From Glandiceps talaboti (Eukaryota; Hemichordata; Enteropneusta; Spengelidae): 64,000 bases of DNA. A program made the translations under genes and the position numbers. The stretch is from the NCBI RefSeq assembly GCF_964340395.1, contig NC_135559.1, positions 11,465,759 through 11,529,758 on the forward strand, read 5' to 3'. This document shows, piece by piece, positions 1-11,474 of the stretch. Position 1 is the first letter of the stretch. Every line of letters begins with the position of its first letter. Under the pieces are notes generated by a model, which saw nothing but the letters and a program-made list of their open reading frames with translations, ran no database searches and was not told the DNA's origin.

Positions 1-406
1 TTGGAAGTTGTTGAACTGTACTTCGATACCGCTCATAACTCATGATGACAAATAACTCCATAGGTATGAAGAAAACCCCGCCGTTAACCGTCCTGTAGAT
101 GCGACATACCCACTCTCCAGCTAGCCATTGCACTGTAATGGAAACACCTATACGATGACCCCCACCACACATCACAAGAATGAAGTCAGCTACTGTTGCG
201 TGCAGTATCAATAGCTCTGAAATATTGTTTAAATTTCGATTTTTGTGAATGACAAGAAAGACGAGACTATTACCGATACATCCGATGAAGGTAATCAAGG
301 AAATGAAGACCAAGTTTGGTATTGATGGAGCATGTCCGATGATATCAAGAACACTGGCGTTCACACTTTCGTTTGTCTCAACCACACTCTTATTGGCCCA
401 ATCCAT
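1..406 (-). CDS. Class A (rhodopsin-like) GPCR, copy 1, 3' part cut by window edge
   Basis: This is the N-terminal 135 codons of a seven-transmembrane receptor that would sit in the plasma membrane and signal through G proteins. The ATG is at 404-406 on the minus strand and the frame runs off the left edge just after the TM3 motif. Visible landmarks are the three N-terminal glycosylation sequons, the GN pair of TM1, the LHATVAD segment of TM2, the conserved Cys at the start of TM3 and ERY at its end. It is nearly identical to copy 2 (10437-11474); at residue 44 it has Ile as in copy 3. The ligand is unknown; general sequence character suggests a peptide-type or orphan receptor, which is inference. 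Confidence 0.88.
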   Translation of the reverse strand, partial: MDWANKSVVETNESVNASVLDIIGHAPSIPNLVFISLITFIGCIGNSLVFLVIHKNRNLNNISELLILHATVADFILVMCGGGHRIGVSITVQWLAGEWVCRIYRTVNGGVFFIPMELFVIMSYERYRSTVQQLP

Positions 407-870
407 GTTAGCTTCCCCCGTTTTCCACTTTTATGGGCAATGCCTATCGTCGTGTTGTCATCAGTTTTGTCTCCATATAGGTTAAGGCGTACCTGGTGAA
501 ACCTTCCCCACAATCGTTCAAAACATTGGGGTCTGGTCATTCAACAATAGGCGTCATCGTACACATTTGTAAAATATAGATCAGAATCCAATATGGCCTC
601 CAATGCTCTGTTGACTCTACGGGAAAATAAAAGGGTCCATTTGTTACTTTTATTATTTCGCAACCGACCAGAAAAACCTCCCATATGGCAAGTTTGCGAT
701 GATTTCAAGAGCCTTGATTTTCACGGAAATATATCCCCAACACGCATACTACCTAAATGTTCACAAATTCAAATCATGGCACCTATTATGAATCAATGAA
801 TATGCATGAAATAATGAGCTATTGTCCCTTGTTTGAGTTTGTCATCAACGTGGTTCTCTGATTGACAGGT
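407..870 (-). promoter_or_regulatory. Conserved 5' flank of the GPCR genes
   Basis: The block directly upstream of the receptor ATG is kept in all three units (407-870, 11475-11860, 21526-21990) with only scattered changes and small gaps. Unit 2 loses the similarity at about 11,865, where an unrelated SINE fragment begins. It probably holds promoter and 5' UTR, but I see no clear TATA box. Short ORFs inside it differ between copies and do not look coding. Confidence 0.35.
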
Positions 871-1059
871 TTTTATATCCCTGAACTGCGGAGATGACTT
901 TTGCTAGACCTCGCGTGTTCACCCTCGAAATCGACCTGTGATCGCTTATCGTATTGTTTCGGAAGAACACCTGAGGCCTAGCAGCTAGACCTGAGCAACA
1001 GCATATCGTGAATACAGTATCTGATACGGCGATAGATTTTCGATTACAGTAGTATTCAT

Positions 1060-1276
1060 GTCTAACTCAATACATTTGAAAAAGCTCAACAATGTGTAGA
1101 ATGTCTGTTACTGTACGTACAATAACAGACATTTTACACATTTATTAATCTTTTACAATTTATTGAGTTACAAACACAAACTTTGTCAATGCTGTTTCAC
1201 ATTGATTATTCAAGTAGGATGCCATGATAAAATTGTTTCATGAATTAAAAATCCCAAATGATATGGCTACTTCAAT
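1060..1276. mobile_element. Palindromic MITE, family A, partial copy in unit 1
   Basis: Centre is a near-perfect palindrome around GTACGTAC (1085-1142), followed by the right arm with TCAAGTAGGATGCCATGATA and a degraded terminus. Most of the left terminal arm is missing. The complete copy at 47906-48248 identifies it. Confidence 0.75.
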
Positions 1277-1654
1277 ACGTAAATTTGACTTTTTATAGCA
1301 TGATAGTAAGATGACAATTATTATTTGTACTGCATATACCTCCCTTGACCATCCTCGACACGGTTTTGACGTTCTATAGTCCAGATCCATTGACACAAAA
1401 TGAATATTACACAAGTTGGAACGTGTTATTGAAACAGTTGTTGGTTTTACTCGATAGATAATAGCTGTTTTATTGTCTGATCATACTTCGAGTATGTCGT
1501 TTATTTTGTGATTTAATTCAGATAATTCGGATTGCGACCATGTTGCAGAAACCAAGAGGAAATTACTGTATGGTGTTACGGATGGCAGAATACAATTTTC
1601 TGATATTTGCAAAGTCCACCGAGAAGAGTCAGATGGATGAAAAATGACGTGATC

Positions 1655-1845
1655 ACATTGAGGGCCATCCCTCATGGGTTCAGTGTTAGTACAGGAAGAA
1701 ACCTGCGTTATTCGATAGAGTCAAACTGAACGACACTCTTCGTACTTACAGCGTGGTAAATTTAATCAAACCCTGAATGGGTTCGAACCCGACCGCAGTG
1801 GTAAGAGGCAAATGGTTTAACCACTCAGCCATCGACAATCCCGTG
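1655..1845 (-). mobile_element. tRNA-derived SINE, family 1, truncated copy
   Basis: On the minus strand it has an internal pol III promoter: A box TGGCTGAGTGGTTAA (about 1817-1831) and B box GGTTCGAACCC (1779-1790), spaced as in a tRNA of the Leu/Ser type. A conserved body follows. The 3' end is missing, and a piece of neighbouring non-SINE sequence is placed inside it near 1625-1660. It does not fold as a functional tRNA. Confidence 0.7.
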
Positions 1846-2578
1846 TACAAGTTGAGATATGACAGTGATTCGAGTATAGTTACATGATCCACCAGCTATA
1901 AGTGGAAATAAGAGAGTAACACAGGTGGAAAAGTAGTACAGATGGAGAATTAACGCTAACATTAGAGGTTGATGTGAGACAATAATCTGTAGCAGATGTG
2001 TCAACCGATCCCTTTTTGTTACACTAGAGGCCCGACACTTTTGTACATCCGTTCTTATACGTTTCTTTACCTAATATTAATCTAAGTCCCTACTGAATGA
2101 CTGTAACAGTTCCTATATGATGATATTTTAATTTTTTTAAGTTTGAGCAGAACAATGTACAGAGAACACGACTGTCGATTGCGCTTAAGTGAAATTACAT
2201 GAACAAAATGTTTATTATACATACTTAAGGAACAAACTCATCCAACGTCAAACATATATGAAAGAGAGAAACTTGTCGACTTTACAAAGAACGAGGGTGG
2301 ACTTACCTTCTACTATGTTTTAAATATAGTAAAGCTATCCCCTCCACGTAAAAAAACGATGATCAATCTTCTGCAATTCGAATACCAAGTTGTTAGTAAG
2401 GTGGTCTCACTCTGCTGTCCTGGTCATCAGTTTGGGTGTTACAAACACATCTGACTCGCTCCATGCAAGCAGTAACATTTTCTGCATCGATTTAATCGCA
2501 ATTATCTTATTTTCATTTTCCCATGGCCCTTGATTTTCACTCCACCGTTGTTAGTAGGTAGATTCGTCACCCAATAAT

Positions 2579-2685
2579 GGCGTTACTAAGGTAACGGACA
2601 CAATGGCAATGCGCCAAACGTACTATCGGCTAATATCCGTTGACTTGTCCATCACAAAAATTACGACAGTTACCTTAGTAACGCC
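2579..2685. mobile_element. 107-bp mini-MITE with 17-bp perfect terminal repeats
   Basis: Ends are GGCGTTACTAAGGTAAC (2579-2595) and its exact reverse complement (2669-2685), enclosing about 70 bases with no coding capacity. The unit 3 copy (24230-24333) has decayed at the left end. Short TIRs and small size fit a non-autonomous DNA transposon; I cannot assign the superfamily. Confidence 0.65.
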
Positions 2686-4800
2686 AGTATGAGATGATAA
2701 TTATACCTATTGACAATAGCAGTTTTAAAATCAATATAGACATGGAAATAAAATAGTTGCAATTTGTACTTTGACCATCAACCTACATATACTAGTCCTT
2801 TAGGACAATAACGCAAACAAGATAGATTTAGAGGAACAATCAAACAACACTGTTCATGTGTTCTTCTCGATTTTATTTATGCTTTACATCAAAAATGCTC
2901 ATACTGATAGAACAACACAACCACGTACATTAGGAACTGGTCAGTTTCTCAGACTGGAGCTCGAGGGAAGGGGAGACATATTCGCACTTCGAATGCATTG
3001 TGTGTGTGCATGTCGCCCTAACTATGACAACGCCATGATGCCATTTGAACATATTTTGAACATTTCAAGCCTATGTATAAAAAATATGGTTTTTAGTACA
3101 TAAAGGTGCTGTCTTTCAAAGGTGTAAAAAAACTCCAGAGCTTGCAGAGGAGACGCCTTTTACCCCCCCCCCCCCCTCTCCCCCTAGGAGGGGGACTTAT
3201 TAATTATAAACCCCTTTTTAAATACATCAACATATATCAACCCTATATGCAATGTATTTAGGGTGCGTCTTGTAAAGTACTTTATGATAGACATAGTCAA
3301 ACAGTCTACTCTCTGAGTCACGATTTTTTTTCAATGGGAAAAGCCACCGTCCATCTCCACCAACTCCCACCATCCCAGGCGAGAGAAACTGATAAAATAT
3401 AATTATATAACTTAGCTTTCATAGCCATAAGATTTTTGTCCTTAATTATAACTTAAAGTGATAATTCTCAATTTCAGCAATATTCTTTATGTATACCGTA
3501 CACAAAGCCACACTGTAGAATCATTCAAACAAAAAATAAAGATAACAGTTCAGCAGATATTTGTTAAAAAATTGTTCACTTTTTTTTATAAAAGCAGTTA
3601 ATGTGGTGTGAAGGTATATAGAGTATGGTGTACTGATTAAAATTAAGCATGGACCCACGAAGGATATCATCTTTTCAGAACACATTTGAATAGGTTCAAC
3701 CACATTAATATACCAAATATCACATTAAATGATGATCAGTTTCAGAGAGAAGTAGATTTAAATATCACAAACTGATGGACGTCGGAAAGAGATAATGGTA
3801 ATGAGGTGACAAACAAACTAAGCCTCTGTCATTGCTTGCTCTATTCCTAACATGGAGCTGTAGATACATGCAACTATTTTGATTTCGAGATAAGAGCACC
3901 AAAATGACCTAATGGAAGCATTAGAGGTACTGCGTCACCAGATTTGAATAAATAGCAAATGTGCCATGAAATTGCTTCAAACATCGTATGGGTTGTGCAG
4001 CCTTCATTTTTATGAAACTTAGGAGACTTGATATATTAAACTGATCCGTAGCTCGAGGACGACCAATATGACAATTTTGATGTTTTTGTCTCAAAATCGA
4101 AACACTTATTTAGCTCCACTGTTAAGAACAGGAGATATCAGGTGTGTGTATGACTGTCCTGGCCTTCGTCTGTTATAATCATCTTCGACTTCCTCAAGAC
4201 CGCTTATTACTCACTTTGAAGTCTTTTCAGGTTTGCCTTGATATTTTCCAGCAATTATCTTTTGTGTAGGAACAAAAAAACTCAAGACTTGCCCTTACGA
4301 AAGACATTCAGTTTATATCTGGTTTTTACTTTCCCAGAATGCATGTTAGTATGCAGTACGCTCTTTGGTGTTTATTCTGTCCAGATTTGCTGATGGCAAA
4401 CTGATATTGTGGGCTTTCGTGGGGATTGGTGTGAAATAATGATGACAAAAGGGACAAAAATGTTGAGTTTCAAATGCGAAATATGGTTACTTGACTCTTG
4501 GTGGTGAAAGGTGTGTGCTTAACTTCAACAAGGACATGAAATACTAGCCCAATGCAGGTATACATAGGAAATAGACCTAGCCCACACATTTCCATCAGTC
4601 ACATATACCTTCATGAGAGGTTGAAATGTGTAGGCTTGTTCTATTTTGTTGTTTTTGTCGCAAGGGGTTGAGTTACCACATACGTGTGAAAAGTATATGA
4701 AAATCTCAACCACTGTTGATTTAACAAAGGGTTTGATGTGTAATTTATCTGCTGTTGTCATAAAAGGAACATTCCTTTCATCAATTTACACAACAATTTT

Positions 4801-5240
4801 ACATGGAACCATCTTGAAAATCTCAGCCATTTTTAATTTATGCAGTTATTAAATCTAATCTTAGTAGGTAAAACAAATTTTACATCCATGCCAATTCTTT
4901 TACTTATATTGTCAAATGAAACATTTCTTTACTAAAACTACCAAGCCAATTTTGAAAGGCAACCATCTTGAAAATCACCACCATTTTTTGATGTATACGA
5001 GCGGGCCATATCAAATATATATTGACAAGGTGACTGATATCATCATTGCTACCCAATGTGGTGAATTTATTTTACAATCAATATTTATCTTATTTCATCG
5101 ATCTACTTAAAATATTGAATACGCATGGCGACCATCTTGAAAATTGCGGCCATTTTTAATTCATGCAAATACTTAGATTTATCATGAATGGCGGTCATCT
5201 TGAAAATGACTACCATTTCTAATTGATATGCAAGTGTGTC
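4801..5240. repeat. Degenerate CCATCTTGAAAAT repeat block, unit 1
   Basis: Four occurrences of an approximate (G/C)CCATCTTGAAAAT..GGCCATTTTTAAT motif at about 4810, 4963, 5130 and 5194, irregularly spaced. The block recurs at 27525-27945. The CCATCTT and AAATGGC parts resemble YY1 sites, which is only a motif match. Confidence 0.5.
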
Positions 5241-6254
5241 CCTAGTTTATTTCACCTTAACACCAAATAATTGAGAAAATATTCGTGAAATAACGATTTT
5301 GTCACTTCTCTCGTTTTCTTTTTGTGGTGACAAGACCCTTCATATCAACTCTCGCCTGAATGGGGCAAGTAAATATCATAGTATCTGATGTAGTACCATT
5401 ATACACCTTACATATTGACAACTGCGACTCATTTCTTGTCACTGTTTTCGTACAGCGCCCCCAGCGGCCAAACCATGCATTCTTTTTCTTACCGATTACC
5501 AGAATGACGTCACCTTCGTAGTCGCACTAATTCAAAAGTTTGCGTATATTTCGTGTTTGAATGATCTGATTTATTAATATTTATAATTCATTTTCCATTA
5601 CTTTAACTTGTCTGACAACTATATTTGTTTTTGTTTCTCTTTATAGAATTTGATCACACCATGTACGGTAACTTAAATATCTTTCAACTTTGCCACAACA
5701 AAATACACTTTCAGATAATATGTAATGCATAGCATAATTGTATCAATTCTAGTATTTTATTACCATATTCAAGCATTAAAGTATGTCTATTATTTGATAT
5801 TTTATGCCTCTAAATGGCCTACACTCTTATTTTCACCTTTGGAGTTGTCTCCTTCCATTAGTAGCTATCAAGGTGATAATTGTCTTTCCCCCGAAACAAG
5901 ATGGAAGGTGGCTGGCTAAGTACCTCCCTGTATAGGTTAGAACTAATTAGACATCTCCTTCTGTAAAATCTACATCCTGTGTAAAGTAATCTCGTTCGGA
6001 GTATTGTTGTAGTTGGCTATCACTCTTACTTTAATGTATCATTGTACCATATAATTTTATATCTCCATTGTAGTGTAGGCGACAGAAGGGGTGGCTAAAA
6101 TAATGCTTGAGTTTCATTTGGCGGGGCTTAACATTTTTTGAGAGGAGAGGGTAAGAGGAGCTACACAATTTGTTTAACCGTTAATTGTGTACATTTCCTA
6201 TCTGTAGCTCTGCAAGAGATAGTATCACGCGTGCACAATGACTTTGAGTATTAA

Positions 6255-6695
6255 CCCCCCCCCCCCACCCACCCACCCACCCACCCACCCCAAAAAAATA
6301 ATAATAATAATAATCGTTTCAGCTCATTAGACAAAATGTCCTGACCAGAAACAATTCTCTCTTTGGAAACAACTCATGCCATGCCGTCATTACGATTCAA
6401 AAGCAGCAACATGTTTGTTCCGAAAAGAAATTTGATTTCCTAGCATGCATGCATGACTCAAGTTGCATTCACGAATATCGGGGGGGGGGGGGGGTTACAG
6501 GAGATTCTATGTCCCTCCACGAACTTGCAAATACCCCCTCCTTCATGTAAAATTTTGAACTACCCCCTCCCCCCGACCCTGTTTCCTCCGACAAACAAAA
6601 GAGGAAATCATATGCATATGTGTATTATGCATACATACATACATACATACATACATACATACATACATACATACATACATACATGCATACATACA
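6255..6695. repeat. Cluster of simple repeats: (CCCA)n, (AAT)n, poly-G, (ACAT)n
   Basis: (CCCA)n at 6255-6290, (ATA)n to 6313, a G run at 6480-6494 and (ATAC)n at 6629-6695. The matching cluster in unit 3 is at 17,155-17,644 with different copy numbers. ORFs here (Tyr-Ile-His-Thr repeats) are artefacts of the repeat. Confidence 0.9.
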
Positions 6696-7012
6696 TATAT
6701 GTATTAAATTGAATTGAATAATTTATTTCACAGATATAAATTGACAATATGTACAAACAATATGTTTACAGGCAATGAATATTAATATCTTGACTACGAA
6801 ATATGAAGGTACGTATTTAAAGTTGATTTAAATGTGTGTTGTGGGTTTTTTTTAGATTGGTCGTGACTGAACTTCAGGGATGAGTAGGTGTATATTTTTA
6901 CACTACGTTTGCTTTGTGTCAGACTAATAATGATCTACAATTGTCATGGGTAACAAAACAGACAGGGTAGGGATGGGGGAACTACAGTGAAAATCGGAAG
7001 ACTTAAAAAAAA

Positions 7013-8406
7013 CGTTGTCTGGCTCGACGAAAATCTTACTAACACTTCTACAATGTATCGTCTGATTCAACAAAAATCTTACTAATATTGCTACATTTTG
7101 TCGTCTGGCTCAACAAAAATCTTACTAACATTGCTACATTTTGTCGTCTGGCTCAACAAAAATCTTACTAACATTGCTACATTTTGTTGTCTAGCGCGAC
7201 AAAAATCTTACTAACACTGCTACATTTTGTCGTCTGGCTCAACAAAAATCTTATTAACATTGCTACATTTTGTCGTCTGGCTCAACAAAAATCTTACTAA
7301 CATTACTACATTTTGTCATCTAGCGCGACAAAAATCTTACTAACACTGCTACATTTTGTCATCTGGCTCAACAAAAATCTTACTAACATTGCTACATTTT
7401 GTCGTCTAGCGCGACAAAAATCTTACTAACACTACATTTTGTCATCTGGCTCAACAAAAATCTTACTAACATTGCTATATTTTGTCATCTGGCTCAACAA
7501 AAATCTTATTAACATTGCTACATTTTGTCGTGTGGCTCAACAAAAATCTTACTAACATTACTACATTTTGTCGTCTGGCTCAACAAAAATCTTACTAACA
7601 TTGCTACATTTTGTCGTCTGGCTCAACAAAAATCTTACTAACACTGCTACATTTTGTCGTCTGGCTCAACAAAAATCTTATTAACATTGCTACATTTTGT
7701 CGTCTGGCCCAAGAAAAATCTTACTAACATTGCTACATTTTGTCGTCTGGCTCAACAAAAATCTTATTAACATTGCTACATTTTGTCGTCTGGCTCAACA
7801 AAAATCTTACTAACATTTCTATATTTTGTCGTCTGGCTCAACAAAAATCTTACTAACATTGCTATATTTTTTCGTCTGGCTCAAGAAAAATCTTACTAAC
7901 ATTGCTACATTTTGTCGTCTGGCTCAACAAAAATCTTATTAACATTGTTACAGTTTGTCGTCTGGCTCAACAAAAATCTTACTAACATTACTATATTTTG
8001 TCGTCTGGCTCAACAAAAATCTTACTAACACTGCTACATTTTGTCGTCTAGCGCGACAAAAATCTTACTAACATTACTACATTTTGTCGTCTGGCTCAAC
8101 AAAAATCTTACTAACATTGCTATATTTTGTCACCTGGCTCAACAAAAATCTTATTAACATTGCTACATTTTGTCGTCTAGCACGACAAAAATCTTACTAA
8201 CACTACATTTTGTCGTCTGGCTCAACAAAAATCTTACTAACATTGCTACATTTTGTCGTCTGGCTCAACAAAAATCTTACTAACATAATTTGCTACATTT
8301 TGTCATCTGACTCAACAAAAATCTTACTAACATAGCTATATTTTATCATCGGACTCGACAAAAATCTTACCAACAGTGCTACATTTATCGTCTGACTCAA
8401 CAAAAA
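7013..8406. repeat. 43-bp minisatellite, long array (about 32 units)
   Basis: Head-to-tail 43-base units that each contain CTCAACAAAAATCTTACTAA followed by ATTTTGTCGTCTGG with few changes. A variant unit with AGCGCGACAAAA is interspersed, in which CGACAAAA can pair with the next TTTTGTCG. Two units are three bases shorter. Terminal units are the most divergent. No spacers separate the units, so this is not a CRISPR array. Confidence 0.95.
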
Positions 8407-8511
8407 TCTAGCCAGATGACGCTTTGTTTCAGGTCTTCCAATTTTAATTGTGAGTGTAAATAACAGTCTACGTCATGTGCAAAGTGATTGCATGTTTCTT
8501 ACAAGTTAAAG

Positions 8512-8540
8512 CATAGACAGTGGCTTGTCCACTGTCTATG
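8512..8540. repeat. Perfect 12-bp hairpin beside the minisatellite
   Basis: CATAGACAGTGG and its exact reverse complement flank the loop CTTGT. The weaker flanking pair TTTCTTAC / GTAAGAAA extends the foldback. An identical hairpin is at 18626-18654 in unit 3. It could be the core of a small MITE. Confidence 0.75.
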
Positions 8541-9179
8541 GTCAAAGTAACACATGTAAGAAATTTACAAGGTTCATTTCATTCATTCATTTATTTATTC
8601 ATTTATTAACACAAACAGTAAGTGAGATACACGATAAAATAGTTCAAAATTAGTCAAAATATGCTAATGCGGCAAATTAGTATGCACCGTCTAATATTTT
8701 ATGACACAAATGAATGTAGTATATCTTAACACAAACACATAACAAGATACTCAATACAACTAATAAATAATGTTAATAACTCTCACTAGCAGCACCATTT
8801 CATTGAGATGCATGATTAAATTGTTCAAAATTAGCCAAAATATGCAAATAAGGCAACTTAGTATGTACTCCACAGTTAAGATCTATTTATACACTATTAT
8901 ATAAAACCCGCCTATGGTAAGTTTCGTTTCATGTAGGTGAATGCACAGGTGACATAAAAACAATAATATTGATAATTATAATAATAATAATAATGTTAGT
9001 TATTATATATTGCATTCCCAAAATGTGCCAAATTACTTTAGTTAAAGTCGTTACCCCTGGCATGGACCTATAGCAGCACAACGACCCATTATACTTCATA
9101 CAATCTTTTGCAGGCTCTTTAATCTGTATGTCTGTATCCTTAATATATTTGTGTGTATGTGTGTCTGTCTGTGTTGATT

Positions 9180-9365
9180 CTGCGTAGGATTAAAGCATTC
9201 ACATTGCAACTGCTATTCTCCTCCATACCCAATTATACAACTCAGTTGACTGGGGCACAATCGTGGTTCAAATCTTGCCCAAGAACCTGAGCCAACAGCA
9301 GCGAGGATCGATCCTGCAACCTGTAAGCTTAGATTCCAAGCCAGCCCATTCTGATCATGACTTCA
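9180..9365 (-). mobile_element. SINE-like repeat, family 2, unit 2 copy
   Basis: Minus-strand sequence with a B-box-like GGATCGATCC, followed by AGTTGTATAATTGGG and TTGCAATGTGAATGC. It recurs at 19265-19440 with a 30-base internal gap and, as a plus-strand fragment, at 11893-11965. Shared order in unlinked places marks it as a dispersed element. The tRNA origin is inferred from the degenerate B box. Confidence 0.5.
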
Positions 9366-10194
9366 CAAAGAAAATATTTAAAATCATATATTTATCTGTC
9401 ATTTACGCAAATTTCACACAATTTTGGTGATTAGTGTCTGCTGACCTTACTCTGTTCTCTATAGAATTTTTGTTGTGCAGTGGGTTGACTCATTTTGATT
9501 GTTAAAGATATTTGATAGTGGGCCCATATCACACTGATATCCTTGGACCGTAATTGTTCAGAGTGCATTCAACTGTTTTGCTCCTTAAGTACGTGCGTCA
9601 ATGAATGCGTACCATCTACCCTTCCCATTTGCATTCGGTTTTCACTCATCATTACATACCGTTTATCTAGTAACAAAGAAATTATTGAAGTAGGTACGTA
9701 ATATTTCGTCTATAGGGATGAATAAAGTAATTTTGAGTCGGATTCTAAAATACTCACAATGACAATTAATGTTAATTATATTGTCACACATTTTCTTGTC
9801 AAATTAGGTGTTAAGTCCTACCTATATTGTGTAGCACCTTCGTTACGCCATGAGCGTTTCCACGGATAGGCAGCGGGCAGTGATAAACAACAGAACGAAT
9901 TTCTCTACAAAAATACCACATCAAGTACAAGCTGTATGTCAAGTAAATATGGTCTATTTGTCGGTAAAAAGAGTGAGAGCAACCGTCGATGTATTACCCC
10001 ATGGTATTACTGAAAATAGTCGTGATATCTTTATTGATCATGTCTGCTAACTACGTACCATGAGGCAATCATACTGGACCACTGCTAGGATAATGAATGT
10101 GAAAGAAGTTTCACTTTGGTTTCTCTTGGAAATCACGCAACATTTAGGTGATCTGAAAAAGTGAACTGACTTCAAAACACAACCTTTCAATATC

Positions 10195-10200
10195 TTTATT
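10195..10200 (-). promoter_or_regulatory. Candidate poly(A) signal of GPCR copy 2
   Basis: AATAAA on the minus strand about 240 bases past the receptor stop codon. An AATAAA is kept at the matching distance in copy 3 (20242-20247), although the bases around it differ. Position and conservation are the only support. Confidence 0.4.
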
Positions 10201-10436
10201 TTCCGGAGTAGTGTTCCGCAATTTGACGCCGGGTCCAACATCTGCTACTTTTAAAGTATTCAAAAACAAACCAACACTCTGGTCGTGCATATCTTCTTGA
10301 TAACACAGAGTGGGCCAAGAACGTGTTTCCTAAACCCCTTTTCCAAAAGTAAACATTTTGGTTACAGATTATTGTACAAGTATCAAGATGATATGATCAT
10401 GATGACTAGGAGAGAGCATAGGGCTGGAAAGGCGTG

Positions 10437-11474
10437 TCAAACGTCCTGAAATGCAAGGGTCAAACTCCCAATATACACGGTTTCCCGTTTAGGCTGCTTA
10501 CAGCAACGAAGAGTATCAAACATTCGCTTACGAAAGTTTGGGCTCATAATCGCATAAACGAAAGGGTCAATTGTATTGTTCGATAGGAACAAATATGATG
10601 AGAAAGAATCGAACCAAAAGGGCATGGGAATACCAAATCGAATACTTACAGTGCTGAAAAACCTAAGAAAATAGCTAACCAAGACAAATGATGATAAAAA
10701 TATCAAAATTTTAGATGTTCTAATCTCCCTGGTTGTTCGACTTCGGAACCCTACTTCTAGGTGATGACGGTCGATATCACAAAATGTTCTTACTGGTGCC
10801 ACTGCCGAAACTCTATTCCGTTGTCTTTTTATATGTTTAAGAATCTTATAATTATAGTTCAATATACAAAGCGACAGACTCAAGGAAATGCAGACAATGA
10901 TAATAGTGAAAACAGCTTCCAATGTGTTGTCTTCAGTATCAGCATGAATTCGACACTCGCCATGTTGAGATACTGACATCGGTTTTCTGCTTCCGAGCAA
11001 TGCAAAGGAAATTATCAGAGTCAAAATCCACGACAGGTATGTTAATGTCTTCACTTTTCGAGTTGAAATTGGAAGTTGTTGAACTGTACTTCGATACCGC
11101 TCATAACTCATGATGACAAATAACTCCATAGGTATGAAGAAAACCCCGCCGTTAACCGTCCTGTAGATGCGACATACCCACTCCCCAGCTAGCCATTGCA
11201 CTGTAATGGAAACACCTATACGATGACCCCCACCACACATCACAAGAATGAAGTCAGCTACTGTTGCGTGCAGTATCAATAGCTCTGAAATATTGTTCAA
11301 ATTTCGATTTTTGTGAATGACAAGAAAGACGAGACTATTACCGGTACATCCGATGAAGGTAATCAAGGAAATGAAGACCAAGTTTGGTATTGATGGAGCA
11401 TGTCCGATGATATCAAGAACACTGGCGTTCACACTTTCGTTCGTCTCGACCACACTCTTATTGGCCCAATCCAT
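10437..11474 (-). CDS. Class A (rhodopsin-like) GPCR, copy 2, intronless, complete
   Basis: A 345-residue single-exon receptor. N-glycosylation sequons lie at residues 5, 12 and 16. TM1 (about 31-55) has G45-N46; TM2 has D74 in ATVAD; C101 opens TM3 and pairs in principle with C174 in extracellular loop 2; TM3 ends in E125-R126-Y127; W149 marks TM4; TM7 has the DPFVY form of NPxxY (303-307); C324-C325 are likely palmitoylation sites in helix 8. TM6 lacks the usual CWxP motif, which is odd for the class. An in-frame TAA nine codons before the ATG supports this start. It is the middle member of three tandem copies on the same strand, about 10 kb apart. The general class is certain; the ligand family is not, and I do not assign a subfamily. 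Confidence 0.93.
   Translation of the reverse strand: MDWANKSVVETNESVNASVLDIIGHAPSIPNLVFISLITFIGCTGNSLVFLVIHKNRNLNNISELLILHATVADFILVMCGGGHRIGVSITVQWLAGEWVCRIYRTVNGGVFFIPMELFVIMSYERYRSTVQQLPISTRKVKTLTYLSWILTLIISFALLGSRKPMSVSQHGECRIHADTEDNTLEAVFTIIIVCISLSLSLCILNYNYKILKHIKRQRNRVSAVAPVRTFCDIDRHHLEVGFRSRTTREIRTSKILIFLSSFVLVSYFLRFFSTVSIRFGIPMPFWFDSFSSYLFLSNNTIDPFVYAIMSPNFRKRMFDTLRCCKQPKRETVYIGSLTLAFQDV

Larger units (their letters stand above)
1..5420. repeat. Segmental tandem duplication, unit 1 (left end outside window)
   Basis: From the GPCR start codon rightwards this unit carries the receptor 5' flank, a truncated palindromic MITE (1060-1276), a SINE fragment, a 107-bp mini-MITE (2579-2685), poly-C tracts and a block with CCATCTTGAAAAT motifs, and ends at about 5420. 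The same order recurs in unit 3 (21,530-28,130) with high similarity. Relative to unit 2 it lacks the segment equivalent to 13,735-15,530; the boundaries lie at two copies of the motif AGTCTTTTCAGAT, so deletion between short direct repeats is likely. No gene other than the receptor is supported. Confidence 0.8.

Noticed and set aside
249-485. A plus-strand 78-codon ORF present in all three units
   Set aside because: It is antisense to the GPCR 5' end; its conservation is explained by the receptor code on the other strand.
1768-1835. A possible functional tRNA-Leu/Ser gene (minus strand)
   Set aside because: A and B boxes are good, but acceptor and anticodon stems do not pair and the sequence continues into a SINE body shared with 23,200-23,495.
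4525-4761. A 78-codon minus-strand ORF similar to one at 27264-27479
   Set aside because: Similarity follows from the segmental duplication, the ends differ and no motif is recognised.
7013-8406. Could the regular repeats be a CRISPR array?
   Set aside because: The 43-bp units follow each other with no unique spacers and lie in eukaryotic, intron-bearing DNA; this is a minisatellite.
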